From a virus, in the IMG/VR virus record IMGVR_UViG_3300028536_000015, positions 1 through 64,000 of that record: DNA of 64,000 nucleotides, one strand, 5' to 3'. Positions 1 through 7,356 of this stretch are shown here, in pieces (the stretch's first letter is position 1; every line of letters starts with the position of its first letter). The position numbers and the translations under genes were made by a program. The notes below the pieces were generated by a model. That model ran no database searches. It was not told where the DNA came from and was given only the letters and a program-made list of their open reading frames with translations.

Positions 1-217
1 CCTGCAACAGAGGCAGCGCCTGAAGATCAACGGTCCATAGATTAGGCTGCTGATCAGACATGCGTGCCAGAAGAAGGTTGGCCTCCATCCTGGCGTCCAT
101 CAGATGCGTCTGCTCGATCTCGGTGCGTCTCACGCCAATCCTGGCAAAGGCATTCAGAACAACCTCGCCGAGAGAGGGTGAAAAGAGGTACGACCCTGAG
201 GTCACCTGTGGGCTCAT
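1..217 (-). CDS. Head-tail adaptor-like protein, N-terminal part
   Basis: This gene runs off the left edge; only about 72 N-terminal residues are present. Its ATG (215-217) overlaps the TGA of the gene before it as ATGA, which indicates translational coupling. The pattern of Ser-Leu-Gly-Glu-Val-Val, an Ile-Gly-Val turn, a helix rich in Glu/Met/Leu and then Asn-Leu-Trp-Thr-Val-Asp-Leu is typical of P22 gp4-like adaptor or tail accessory proteins of podovirus-type virions. The family call rests on remembered resemblance, and the C-terminus is not visible. Confidence 0.55.
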   Translation of the reverse strand, partial: MSPQVTSGSYLFSPSLGEVVLNAFARIGVRRTEIEQTHLMDARMEANLLLARMSDQQPNLWTVDLQALPLLQ

Positions 218-495
218 GGAGTGATAATCCTTAAATCGCCGTTAGCTGCTGCTGAGGTGGTTCCAATTGACGTGATGGCCCAGGTGGCAGTCCCAAGATC
301 AGAAACGCTCGATAGCCATGTCGCCGTGAAGAAAGAGTTCTGCTGGGTCATCGTGATGGCTGTCGAGACGCTGGTAAGCCCTACAGGATAGACGATCGTG
401 AGAGTTCCGCTGGCGGGAACCGTTATGTTGCCATTGGCATCAAGGAATTCAGCTACAAACTGTGCTGTGTTGCCTGATTTGACGTTGGTGGTCAT
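214..495 (-). CDS. Small Ser/Thr-rich virion-associated protein
   Basis: This 93-residue protein has no signal peptide or cysteines and consists mostly of alternating hydrophobic and Ser/Thr residues, as expected for a small beta-sandwich. A 'DANGN' turn near residue 19 resembles bacterial Ig-like modules. It overlaps both neighbours by one to four bases in the structural operon, so a tail or decoration role is inferred. No specific family is recognised. Confidence 0.6.
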   Translation of the reverse strand: MTTNVKSGNTAQFVAEFLDANGNITVPASGTLTIVYPVGLTSVSTAITMTQQNSFFTATWLSSVSDLGTATWAITSIGTTSAAANGDLRIITP

Positions 496-1223
496 TATGA
501 TCCCTGGACTATGATGGCAACTCTTGCTCCAGCGACAGACACGGGCGTCCCCGTCGCTGGGATAGCCTGCGGTTCGTTGATCGAGACTATAGCAGCCCTG
601 GCCATATTCTCAACAATGCCAACGTTACCCAGATGCCGGGGGTCATTCTCGATAATATCGACATAAGCGCTGACGGGAATGTTGAACTGATACAGAACCC
701 CCAGGAAGAAGTCCCTCCGCTCCGTGGCCCGCAACTGGGCTGAATAATTAATCGGAACAAACTCAGCTCGCGCCAGGATCGATTGGAGTTCCTTTTTTAA
801 GCCGCGCTTGAGCCTGATAGGCTCAGAAAGCCATGCAAACCAGTCAATAATAGTTGGGATTAGTGTGTTAACAAGGAACTGCTGGCGCGCCTCTAGAAGG
901 CGAGGCTTAAATCTCTTGGGTTCAGATAACGCGACAAACCAGTCGATCAGAATGGTCGGGAATAGCGTATCGACCAGGAACTGCTGACGCCCTTCAATCA
1001 GTCTAGGCTTAAACCGTTTTGGCTCCGATAGGCCTTCCATCCAGCTAAAAGAAACAAAGGGATGCTGGAAAGCCATGGTTTGCTGGTTACCAGTACGCAG
1101 ACCTGCCCGAAATCGCTTTGGCTCAGATAACGATACGAACCATTTATCAGCCGAGATGATCTCGGAGGTTTGGGTAACAACTTGCCCGATCGTAAACTGG
1201 CCGATGGTGCCAAGACCGAGCAT
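495..1223 (-). CDS. Four-fold LSEPxRxK repeat virion protein
   Basis: This 242-residue protein has an N-terminal half built from four tandem units of about 33 residues. Each contains Trp-(Phe/Met)-x-x-Leu-Ser-Glu-Pro followed by a basic (K/R)RF or RLK stretch and, in the first three, Gln-Gln about 10 residues later. Units begin near residues 28, 61, 95 and 128. The C-terminal part looks like a separate beta-rich domain with an RATERRDFFLG stretch. Similar LSEP repeats occur in phage structural proteins of unknown role. Its position implies a virion component, possibly one that sets length or valency through repeat number. Confidence 0.65.
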   Translation of the reverse strand: MLGLGTIGQFTIGQVVTQTSEIISADKWFVSLSEPKRFRAGLRTGNQQTMAFQHPFVSFSWMEGLSEPKRFKPRLIEGRQQFLVDTLFPTILIDWFVALSEPKRFKPRLLEARQQFLVNTLIPTIIDWFAWLSEPIRLKRGLKKELQSILARAEFVPINYSAQLRATERRDFFLGVLYQFNIPVSAYVDIIENDPRHLGNVGIVENMARAAIVSINEPQAIPATGTPVSVAGARVAIIVQGS

Positions 1224-1233
1224 GGATCATCCT

Positions 1234-1917
1234 TCAAACAGTATAATGCTCTTCGATCCAGATGCCGCCGGAACCGCCAAGGCCGCCAGCAAATCCGCCC
1301 GTTCCAGCGCCACCCGCCGTGCCGGCTGCGCCGATCGAGTAGGCATAGGATGTGGCGAGCGGCGCATTAATGATGGCATCCACAAATCCGCCAGCGCCAC
1401 CTCCTCCACCACTATTATCCGATGCTGTCGCAGCGGTTCCTGCACCACCGCCACCGCCACCACTATTCGCGATACCAGCGCCACCGACAGCATTAGCCGG
1501 GCCATTGTAACCAGCGCCGCCCAACGCAGAAGAACCTCCTGGAGCACCGATCGAAAATACCGCCCCCGATGTTACGCTGTTGCCGCCGCCTGATGCTCCG
1601 GTCAGCGTCAGTCCAATGGCTGGAGAAGCAATGGACCCCAAACCACCATCGATGCCCGGCGAACCGCCAATGACGGGACCACCCCCGCCGCCCTTGGCCA
1701 AAATAAGCGAAGTACCAAAAGTGGTATCACCGCCAGCACCACCAACAGTGCTTCCGGTCGTACCAGAACCACCGCCGCCCCCACCAGCTCCGACCGCGCG
1801 AACCCTGATCCATAGGCATCCAGGAGGAGGGAAATAGTTGCCGCTACCAGAAAGCCGCGAGGTAAACGTGATCTTGTGGCCCCTCTTGACGGCCCGCGAT
1901 CCTGGCATCCGAAACAT
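1234..1917 (-). CDS. Glycine-rich tail or adhesin protein
   Basis: This 227-residue protein begins with about 35 ordinary residues and then becomes strongly Gly/Ala/Ser-rich, with many GGGG runs interrupted by short hydrophobic beta strands. It ends in GGIWIEEHYTV. The layout resembles phage receptor-binding adhesins and glycine-rich tail tip proteins that fold into polyglycine type II sandwiches. The start ATG overlaps the preceding stop by one base. Function as an adhesin is an inference from composition and neighbourhood. Confidence 0.65.
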   Translation of the reverse strand: MFRMPGSRAVKRGHKITFTSRLSGSGNYFPPPGCLWIRVRAVGAGGGGGGSGTTGSTVGGAGGDTTFGTSLILAKGGGGGPVIGGSPGIDGGLGSIASPAIGLTLTGASGGGNSVTSGAVFSIGAPGGSSALGGAGYNGPANAVGGAGIANSGGGGGGAGTAATASDNSGGGGGAGGFVDAIINAPLATSYAYSIGAAGTAGGAGTGGFAGGLGGSGGIWIEEHYTV

Positions 1918-2333
1918 TAGAAGTCCGCCGCTGTTACGGTTACTGCCACAAAACCTCCAGTGGTTGGGATGCTGCTCGTAATGGTCACAGTGAGTGTCTG
2001 GGCGCTGGAGGCCAGAAACAAATATGGATTGCCATCACCATCAATAGCCTGAAATGAACCCATCAGGCTCCCTGGCGATGTCGTACCGTTGATGCCGGCG
2101 TTGGAGACAAGAGAAACCGCATTAAAGACAAAGTTGGTCGCCGCTGAGTTAATCGCACCCAAGAGGTTGATCGTCGAGGTCGAACTATTAACCGCCGAAA
2201 TCGCTGTAATCTTGGAACCGTTGGCGCCCCCGGTATAAGCAGTAACGAAGGTATTCGCCGCCGCTGTCGTCGTTAACTGTGTTACACCCACATTGGGTGT
2301 CTGAGGCAGTACCGGCGCGCTTTGAACGGCCAT
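1917..2333 (-). CDS. Ser/Thr-rich decoration or tail protein
   Basis: This 138-residue protein is very rich in Thr, Ser, Ala and Asn, with no cysteine and no transmembrane stretch. The repeating hydrophobic/Thr strands suggest a beta-sandwich. It overlaps its neighbours by one base, in line with co-translation in the virion operon. No named family is recognised. It is one of several Ser/Thr-rich products here that would make plausible O-glycan acceptors. Confidence 0.6.
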   Translation of the reverse strand: MAVQSAPVLPQTPNVGVTQLTTTAAANTFVTAYTGGANGSKITAISAVNSSTSTINLLGAINSAATNFVFNAVSLVSNAGINGTTSPGSLMGSFQAIDGDGNPYLFLASSAQTLTVTITSSIPTTGGFVAVTVTAADF

Positions 2334-2683
2334 TAGATGCCTCCATACATCGCGTGCTGATTAGTGTCGATCGCCCAGAGGTTCTGCGCAGATGGATCGC
2401 AGAAGACATTGCAGGATGATGAAAGCCCGGAAAGCACGATCGCCGCCCCTCCGTTCGTAGATGAGTATATTTTCTGTCTCGATAAAGTGGGTCCGGCAGA
2501 GTTGTATATTCCGGAACCCTTCTCACTGGCTGATCCATCGTTGATCGAATACTCGATACGATCGCCGTTGCTGGCTCCAGCCAGTGCAAAAGTCAGAAAT
2601 CCAGAAACCGCGCCGCCAAGCGTAGCTGTCCCAGTCCCAGCAGTTGTGCTGCCAACACGCACAAGATTGTAGACCTTGGACAT
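2333..2683 (-). CDS. Conserved phage structural protein
   Basis: This 116-residue protein contains a characteristic order: a strand with DRIEYSINDG, then Glu-x-Gly-x-Gly-Ile-Tyr, then TLSRQKIYSSTNGG and a hydrophobic Leu-Ser-Gly-Leu. That order recurs in small structural proteins of many tailed phages, usually annotated as hypothetical virion proteins. It sits in the same overlapping operon. Confidence 0.65.
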   Translation of the reverse strand: MSKVYNLVRVGSTTAGTGTATLGGAVSGFLTFALAGASNGDRIEYSINDGSASEKGSGIYNSAGPTLSRQKIYSSTNGGAAIVLSGLSSSCNVFCDPSAQNLWAIDTNQHAMYGGI

Positions 2684-2686
2684 TAA

Positions 2687-2947
2687 TTACTCTCCGTAAG
2701 ATCGTCTGGCTTCATAGGAAGCTTCTTGGCGTATGAGTTTTTTCTCGAAGGGATCGCAGAACCCTAAATCTACACATTTGGGACATACCATCTTTCTGCA
2801 AAGATTACACATGCCACCGAGGTCATAAGGATCGCACATGGGCTTGATGATAACGATTTTATTACAATGAAAACAGGTGATGGTATCCGTCTCTTGACGG
2901 AGACCATCTACGTCAAACGAGAATAAATACCCTCCAGGATTTCTCAT
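2687..2947 (-). CDS. Zinc-finger phage protein
   Basis: This 86-residue protein starts at the ATG at 2945-2947; a longer reading to 3004 would overlap the upstream gene, so the internal MRNPGG start is preferred. It carries three close CxxC-type pairs: Cys-Phe-His-Cys, Cys-Asn-Leu-Cys and Cys-Pro-Lys-Cys, followed by one more Cys, which probably bind one or two zinc ions. The MRNPGG start and ending with FEKKLIRQE are features of a small family found in structural operons of alphaproteobacterial and related phages. Its role is unknown. Confidence 0.75.
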   Translation of the reverse strand: MRNPGGYLFSFDVDGLRQETDTITCFHCNKIVIIKPMCDPYDLGGMCNLCRKMVCPKCVDLGFCDPFEKKLIRQEASYEARRSYGE

Positions 2948-2954
2948 TGTTAGG

Positions 2955-3437
2955 TCATTGCTCTTCGTAGTGGATCGTTCCAGTTGCCGTGCCCGTATAA
3001 CCACCCGACCGCGTGCGAAGTTGGAACCCAGCCGAAGAGGTTGCGGGAGATACCAATTCGCCTCCAGGAGCAGCCACCCAACGATAAGAAGCGCGTTGGT
3101 TGACGCCGATATAGAAGACGTTCGAGTTCGCCGTGATGGTGCCGAACTGAGAACTGTTGACCGTCGTGGTCGTCAGCGACGCGGCGTCGGCTTGATCCAG
3201 CGGCTGGGGTGTCGCCGTGGTCGATGTCGAGGCCGTGGTAACCCGGCTGATGTCCCACTCGATAAAGTTATCCGCCGGGGTTCCATTCGTGCCAATCAGG
3301 ACATCATAGACCTTGATACGGCGCGCTGTTGCGCCGGTACCCGTAAGACCAAGCAGAGCGCCAACATAAGTGGTCGTCATGTTTTGCTGAGTACCAGCGC
3401 CGCTGGTGCTGCCGTTCGTTATGCTATAACGCGCCAT
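2955..3437 (-). CDS. Thr/Ser-rich head or tail decoration protein
   Basis: This 160-residue protein has roughly a third Ser plus Thr, and segments such as 'FYIGVNQRASYRWVAAPGGELVSPA', here given only by position (about residues 106-130), that recall small decoration proteins. The start ATG overlaps the stop of the upstream glycosyltransferase-like gene. It is inferred to be a virion surface component. Confidence 0.6.
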   Translation of the reverse strand: MARYSITNGSTSGAGTQQNMTTTYVGALLGLTGTGATARRIKVYDVLIGTNGTPADNFIEWDISRVTTASTSTTATPQPLDQADAASLTTTTVNSSQFGTITANSNVFYIGVNQRASYRWVAAPGGELVSPATSSAGFQLRTRSGGYTGTATGTIHYEEQ

Positions 3438-4306
3438 TATGTTTGCACTCCTGACCAGATTGCCTTGGTATAATCGAGGTCCTCGACCGCCCCCTCAAGA
3501 AAAGTAATACCATGGATGAGTTTGTCGCGCTCAGCTTTCATCGCCTCAATCCTGGTCTTAAGCTCCTGTTCTCTCACATGGAGCTTGCGACCAAATGGCG
3601 TCGAGTCTGAGTACCCGTAAAGGGGCGGCGGTTGCGCAAGATCGCTCTCAAAGGGAATGCTGACCTTGATGCCGCGCCGGGCAGCCTCTTGGATGAAAAA
3701 ATAACCCCCTGCCCGTTGCATAATATACTCGCCCTTCGATGCCATATCGATGCCGAACAGGGCGATCTCAGCCGCGCCATACTTGATCGCCATGGCAATC
3801 ATGTAGGCAAAACTGGACGTGAAGAAATACTTTCCGTGCTCGTTAACAAGATCGGCAATCGGAATGGTGATCGCATTCGGAACCAAAGACTGGTCCTGCA
3901 TATAGATCGGGAATTTCTGCTGCTTGAGCCATTCAATATAGGGCTTGCCATAAGAGATACATTCCGGCCAGAGAAGGTTGCTATGGACTTCAAACCAAGC
4001 GTCCACACGAGGAAGGGTGCCGTGAGCATTGCCAGGAGAGCAGGACCAGATCGTCCAAGTCGGATCATTAAACGGGGCTAGATCGCGGGAAGAAGGCGCC
4101 GTGCCGATCATGGCTACCTTAAGCGGGGGTTTGGGAGCTTCAGCCGGCGAAACTGGAACTTCAGGAAGTGGCGCTGGATTGGGCTTTCCTTGAATAGTCG
4201 TCTTTCTCAACAAAGCTTCAGAACCGTTCATTTTGACGGCTCCATGACTTCTTTTGCTCTTGAGCAAATCAGTGTTTCTGGGAGTTAGTTTTGTGTGGGT
4301 ATCCAA
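3437..4306 (-). CDS. Rossmann-like protein resembling DUF115/Maf glycosyltransferases
   Basis: This 289-residue protein has a proline-rich N-terminus (1-60), then a nucleotide-binding-like strand-turn 'VAMIGTAPSS' (about 64-73) followed by an Asp-Ala-Trp-Phe-Glu-Val-His segment. A second core motif, 'GAAEIALFGIDMA' (about 185), and a C-terminal coiled coil follow. The order G-x-A/G-P-S-S near the start and Ala-rich helix plus Gly-Ala-x-x-I-x-L-x-G-x-D-(L/M)-A later is the pattern of the DUF115/MptE-like and Maf flagellin nonulosonate transferase group. Relatives are common in phage structural operons without assigned function. Glycosyltransferase activity is a hypothesis. Confidence 0.5.
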   Translation of the reverse strand: MDTHTKLTPRNTDLLKSKRSHGAVKMNGSEALLRKTTIQGKPNPAPLPEVPVSPAEAPKPPLKVAMIGTAPSSRDLAPFNDPTWTIWSCSPGNAHGTLPRVDAWFEVHSNLLWPECISYGKPYIEWLKQQKFPIYMQDQSLVPNAITIPIADLVNEHGKYFFTSSFAYMIAMAIKYGAAEIALFGIDMASKGEYIMQRAGGYFFIQEAARRGIKVSIPFESDLAQPPPLYGYSDSTPFGRKLHVREQELKTRIEAMKAERDKLIHGITFLEGAVEDLDYTKAIWSGVQT

Positions 4307-4309
4307 GTT

Positions 4310-4687
4310 CTAAACTCCGGTTATGGTGGCGAACGTAAGGGTTATGGCCTGTCCAGAGCTGACAAAAGGACTTGTCATGACGATATCAAAAGCTGTGGAC
4401 GGACCAACGGTTAGGCCAGACGCTACCACAAGACCCGTAGAATCCTCAATATCCGCTGTTACAATTTGTGTGCTTAAAAGGGTCAAAGGAGCAGCCAGCG
4501 GAAGCCCGGAAAATGTAAGAACCCCATTCGATACGGTGGCGCTGGGTTTCAATAATTTAATAACACCCACAGTTTGGATACCGATGCTTAGCAATCTCAT
4601 TTGGCCAAAGCTGGATCCAGCATCGATGTTGGAGATAACGACGTTCAGGCGTCCATTAATCGTTGTTGTATTATATGAGATGGACAC
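4310..4687 (-). CDS. Small virion beta-protein with GTG start
   Basis: The 125-residue reading starts at GTG (4685-4687), two bases after the preceding stop and with GGGGAAA just upstream. The longer ATG reading to 4786 would overlap the upstream gene by about 100 bases and is less likely. The product is a run of hydrophobic beta strands with Thr/Ser turns, without cysteine. No family is recognised; a virion role is inferred from the operon. Confidence 0.55.
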   Translation of the reverse strand: MSISYNTTTINGRLNVVISNIDAGSSFGQMRLLSIGIQTVGVIKLLKPSATVSNGVLTFSGLPLAAPLTLLSTQIVTADIEDSTGLVVASGLTVGPSTAFDIVMTSPFVSSGQAITLTFATITGV

Positions 4688-4688
4688 A

Positions 4689-5048
4689 TTATTTCCCCAA
4701 CGGTCTTGGGTACCCTGACCCGTGCGGTACCGGCGAGAAATTGAGACTGGTCCGATTGCCGCCAGTAAGGACGGCCGCGAGCACAAAAGCCCCGTTCACG
4801 CGCCCAAGATCACGGTCCAGCTTCATCACGCAGAGGGCGTCGAGTGCTGCGTTTGCAATCGGCAATGAAATGATGATCCAAAACCCGGTCAATGAGCTGA
4901 TGCCGTTCACAAGAGCCTGCGGAGTCGAGACGCTGATACCGGGGAAGACTTGGCTGGTGTCCCATGTAGCACCGTTCCAAAACGTGCCTACCGTCGAATC
5001 TGCTTGCGCGGCTGCAGCGTTCGCGAAGATGCAGAAATAATCGATCAC
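4689..5048 (-). CDS. Small virion-associated protein
   Basis: This 119-residue protein has a Trp-rich segment (FWNGATW near residue 23), a hydrophobic stretch around residues 55-70 and a basic C-terminus. It overlaps the lectin-like gene by four bases. It is not recognised, and a tail or decoration role is inferred only from the operon. Confidence 0.5.
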   Translation of the reverse strand: MIDYFCIFANAAAAQADSTVGTFWNGATWDTSQVFPGISVSTPQALVNGISSLTGFWIIISLPIANAALDALCVMKLDRDLGRVNGAFVLAAVLTGGNRTSLNFSPVPHGSGYPRPLGK

Positions 5049-6043
5049 GCCGTGTTGGCCTTTAATGTCGCATCAGGAAGGCGGGTGTTCCATGCGGTAA
5101 GCCTACTTATTACTCCATCGAGAGGAAAAGAACCGGCACTTCCGCCGATTCCCGCAGGAATGGTTCCTGTGGATGCTGTCGCATCCGATACGAGCGTACC
5201 ATTGTTGAACACGAGACTGCGTCCAGATGCGTTCCACGAAAAACCGCATTTATTCAAATTTGCCAGAGTAACTGTACCGACTGCGGTAAGAGACGGGGTG
5301 AAAGACGTAACTTGATTTCCATTATAAAAGAGGCCGACTGAGCCGACGCTTGCGTACATGGCGCGAACGCCCCCAAACGATGTGACGCCACTCGTCTGAG
5401 CAATAATTGATCCAGAAGTTGTTAGGACAAACGCGCCGGATGTCGTGACGCTATCCGCCGCCCGTGTCGCCGTCGCACCAGCCGTCACGATGAATGACGT
5501 TCCGAATGCACCCGATTCAAGCTGGAACGCATTCAGCAAACCGGTGACCGTGGCCGTGACCGTTCCGGCGACCGTGACCGTGAATGTGTTGGGAGAACCG
5601 TTGGTCGCGGGTGCAGCGCCCGTGATCGTTGCGGTGCCGCCGGATGCCAGCACCGATCCCGAACCGTTGCACCACAACGTGTAGGTGCCGGTGCCGAGCG
5701 ATGCCGTGGTCTGCGTGGCCGGCGCGTTGCTGTTGAGCAGCAAATTCGTCCGCGCTTCGAAGATCAGCAGTCCGAACGTCGGTGAAATCGCGAGGATGTT
5801 GCTTGAAAAGGTATTGTAGGCGTAGCCCGAGGCCGACGATGGCAGTAGATCGGTCGCGTTCGAAGCGCGGGTGATTGAAAGCAGGCTCGTCAGCGTGCCG
5901 CCGAAATAGCGGCCGTTGGCGAAATCCAGATCGACGGTAGCTCCTGGTAAAACCCAACCAGGGACTGAACTCCCTGTTCCAGTCAAATACTCACTGATAC
6001 TGTCATCCAGGTTACTGGCGATATAATTAGGTAAAGTTGGCAT
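5045..6043 (-). CDS. Lectin-like (LamG-type) tail protein
   Basis: This 332-residue protein matches a layout common in phage tail proteins: an initial 'DLDFANGRYFGG' strand, 'ITRASNAT', then 'FEARTNLLLNSN', a carbohydrate-binding-like beta sheet, and near residue 175 'AFQLESGAFGTSFI' followed by TRAAD. A LamG-like C-terminal half closes with a WNTRLPD stretch. These modules usually bind carbohydrate, so receptor binding is likely. The central bases (about 5400-5950) are clearly more GC-rich than the flanks, suggesting module exchange. Confidence 0.7.
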   Translation of the reverse strand: MPTLPNYIASNLDDSISEYLTGTGSSVPGWVLPGATVDLDFANGRYFGGTLTSLLSITRASNATDLLPSSASGYAYNTFSSNILAISPTFGLLIFEARTNLLLNSNAPATQTTASLGTGTYTLWCNGSGSVLASGGTATITGAAPATNGSPNTFTVTVAGTVTATVTGLLNAFQLESGAFGTSFIVTAGATATRAADSVTTSGAFVLTTSGSIIAQTSGVTSFGGVRAMYASVGSVGLFYNGNQVTSFTPSLTAVGTVTLANLNKCGFSWNASGRSLVFNNGTLVSDATASTGTIPAGIGGSAGSFPLDGVISRLTAWNTRLPDATLKANTA

Positions 6044-6044
6044 A

Positions 6045-6389
6045 TCACCAGCCTTCTCCCTGAATGACCTTGAAAGTCAGGGTTCCGGCAGTGAAGGTCG
6101 TGCTTGATATTCTTAATGCCGCCAGAGGGTATACAGACCCAATAGAAACCCCAGCATCAAAATTAGCACTGGAATAGTGCGTCGCAGATGAACCCGCGCT
6201 AGACCCAAATGATAGCCATGTCGGAGAAGTAGATAGCTGCACATCATCTAGCGTGTATTGAACCGTAAAGTCAGCCGCTACCGCCGTGCTGACAATCACC
6301 GTAGCCGTAATAGGCTTCCCGCCTCTCCAGTTCAGGTTAACAATCGGAGAAGTTCCAGCAGAAGACAGCGTTACGGTGGTATACGGCAT
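6045..6389 (-). CDS. Small beta-rich virion protein, paralogue of 6863-7207
   Basis: This 114-residue protein shares its layout with the product at 6863-7207: a YTLDD/FTLDD strand in the middle, then Trp, a Ser-Ser cluster, an aligned Tyr-x-Leu-x-x-Leu-Arg-x-Ser, and a final Gly-Thr-Leu/Ile-Thr-x-Lys-x-x-Gln. The two are probably an old duplication giving related decoration proteins. The start ATG overlaps the stop of the preceding gene by one base. Confidence 0.6.
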   Translation of the reverse strand: MPYTTVTLSSAGTSPIVNLNWRGGKPITATVIVSTAVAADFTVQYTLDDVQLSTSPTWLSFGSSAGSSATHYSSANFDAGVSIGSVYPLAALRISSTTFTAGTLTFKVIQGEGW

Positions 6390-6637
6390 TAATGATGGAA
6401 CCCCTTAAGCGTGTGCGCCAATCCCGCCATCTTGCGAACCCTGGCGCTGCCGGAATGCGACGCCTGAGACATCTTCTTTGCCGGTATCTTCTCTCCCTCA
6501 GGGACATGCAACGCTCTGTGCAAGGCGCCTGGGTGCTTAATCGCTCCGGCAATCCAATGCGTGCCGCCCCCGGAGGCCTTCTCTACGCGTCCCCGTTCGT
6601 GCTCACGTGGCTCGGCGCGAAAGGGGATTTGGTGCAA
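6389..6637 (-). CDS. Conserved phage protein with WIAGAIKxPGALHRAL motif
   Basis: This 82-residue protein contains from residue 27 the conserved core Trp-Ile-Ala-Gly-Ala-Ile-Lys-x-Pro-Gly-Ala-Leu-His-Arg-Ala-Leu, then Gly-Glu-Lys-Ile-Pro-Ala-Lys-Lys and a basic helix ending LAHTLKG. This is a small family in structural regions of alphaproteobacterial phages. No start codon lies between the upstream stop at 6583 and the core, so the gene must start at 6637 inside the previous gene (55-base overlap) or arise by a frameshift from it. Confidence 0.65.
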   Translation of the reverse strand: MHQIPFRAEPREHERGRVEKASGGGTHWIAGAIKHPGALHRALHVPEGEKIPAKKMSQASHSGSARVRKMAGLAHTLKGFHH

Positions 6638-6849
6638 TCGGCACCACCGCCTCCTGCCTTGCCAATCCGACCGCCACGGGCGCGCTTATCAAGGCGACCA
6701 TGGCCCTTCTTGCCATGAACCTTGCCGCCGTCCTTCTTTTCTTCAGCTTCCGATACGATCTTGTTCGGGCCGTCACCAGAGTAGTTCTTGCCACCCTTGA
6801 TGCCGCCGCTGACCTTGCCGCCGCCGGCTTTCTTATGACGATTAGCCAT
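6583..6849 (-). CDS. Lys/Gly-rich basic phage protein
   Basis: This 88-residue protein is very basic and glycine-rich: an N-terminal HKKAGGGKV stretch, 'GPNKIVSEAEEKKDGGKV' in the middle and 'RLDKRARGGRIGKAGGGGA' towards the end. Such basic, repetitive proteins accompany the WIAGAIK protein in related phage operons. A nucleic-acid or virion interior role is possible but not shown. It overlaps the downstream gene by 55 bases. Confidence 0.6.
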   Translation of the reverse strand: MANRHKKAGGGKVSGGIKGGKNYSGDGPNKIVSEAEEKKDGGKVHGKKGHGRLDKRARGGRIGKAGGGGADCTKSPFAPSHVSTNGDA

Positions 6850-6862
6850 GGTCTATATCTCC

Positions 6863-7207
6863 TTAAGCAGTAACCGACTGAAGGGCTTTGAGAGTGATCG
6901 TGCCAGATACTGCCACAGTCGATCCGGCAAGAGATAGGCGCAGTCCACCGAGAGGAGAAAGTACGGTGTAGATAACGCCACCGCCCGTGTCCATGGTAGT
7001 CGAATTAAGAGCCGAACTCAGGTTCGCCCAAGATACTGTCGGAGACGGAGTAACCGTTGGGTCATCCAAGGTAAATTGCACGAACCCCTGCGATCCAACT
7101 GCGCCAGAACTTGCCGTGACCTGGATCGTGGTAGTCTTGAATACCGGGTTAAGGATGATCGCCCCAGAAAAACTGGAAGTGGCGAGAGTAGTTACTTGTG
7201 CGCCCAT
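6863..7207 (-). CDS. Small beta-rich virion protein, paralogue of 6045-6389
   Basis: This 114-residue protein is equal in length and motif order to the product at 6045-6389: FTLDD near residue 46, Trp-Ala-Asn-Leu-Ser-Ser, PLGGLRLS and a closing GTITLKALQ. It is likely a decoration or tail protein that arose by duplication. It is preceded by GGAAAAC as a weak ribosome site. Confidence 0.6.
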   Translation of the reverse strand: MGAQVTTLATSSFSGAIILNPVFKTTTIQVTASSGAVGSQGFVQFTLDDPTVTPSPTVSWANLSSALNSTTMDTGGGVIYTVLSPLGGLRLSLAGSTVAVSGTITLKALQSVTA

Positions 7208-7218
7208 GATGTTTTCCT

Positions 7219-7356
7219 TTAACCGCCGGTCTCGATTTGCCAGTAGGTCTCGTTGGTATTCTCAATAGCAGCCGTAGACCCACGCTGCGTCATGGGATTT
7301 ATGGTTCCAGCGAAAGCACCCAGGGTAATCTGACCACTATTGAATACGCTGATCAT
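7219..7356 (-). CDS. 45-residue virion-operon protein
   Basis: This short gene was read directly from the sequence. Its ATG (7354-7356) overlaps the TGA of the HNH gene as ATGA, and its TAA ends 12 bases before the next ATG. The product begins MISVFNSGQITLGAF and ends in TYWQIETGG. The tight packing argues that it is real. Before the HNH gene arrived it would have followed the capsid gene closely. Function unknown. Confidence 0.6.
   Translation of the reverse strand: MISVFNSGQITLGAFAGTINPMTQRGSTAAIENTNETYWQIETGG

Noticed and set aside
1075-1593. Long plus-strand open frames opposite the Gly-rich tail gene
   Set aside because: They are antisense shadows of a low-complexity GC-biased gene; composition is Ser/Arg/Thr-rich with no ribosome site and they oppose a tightly coupled operon.
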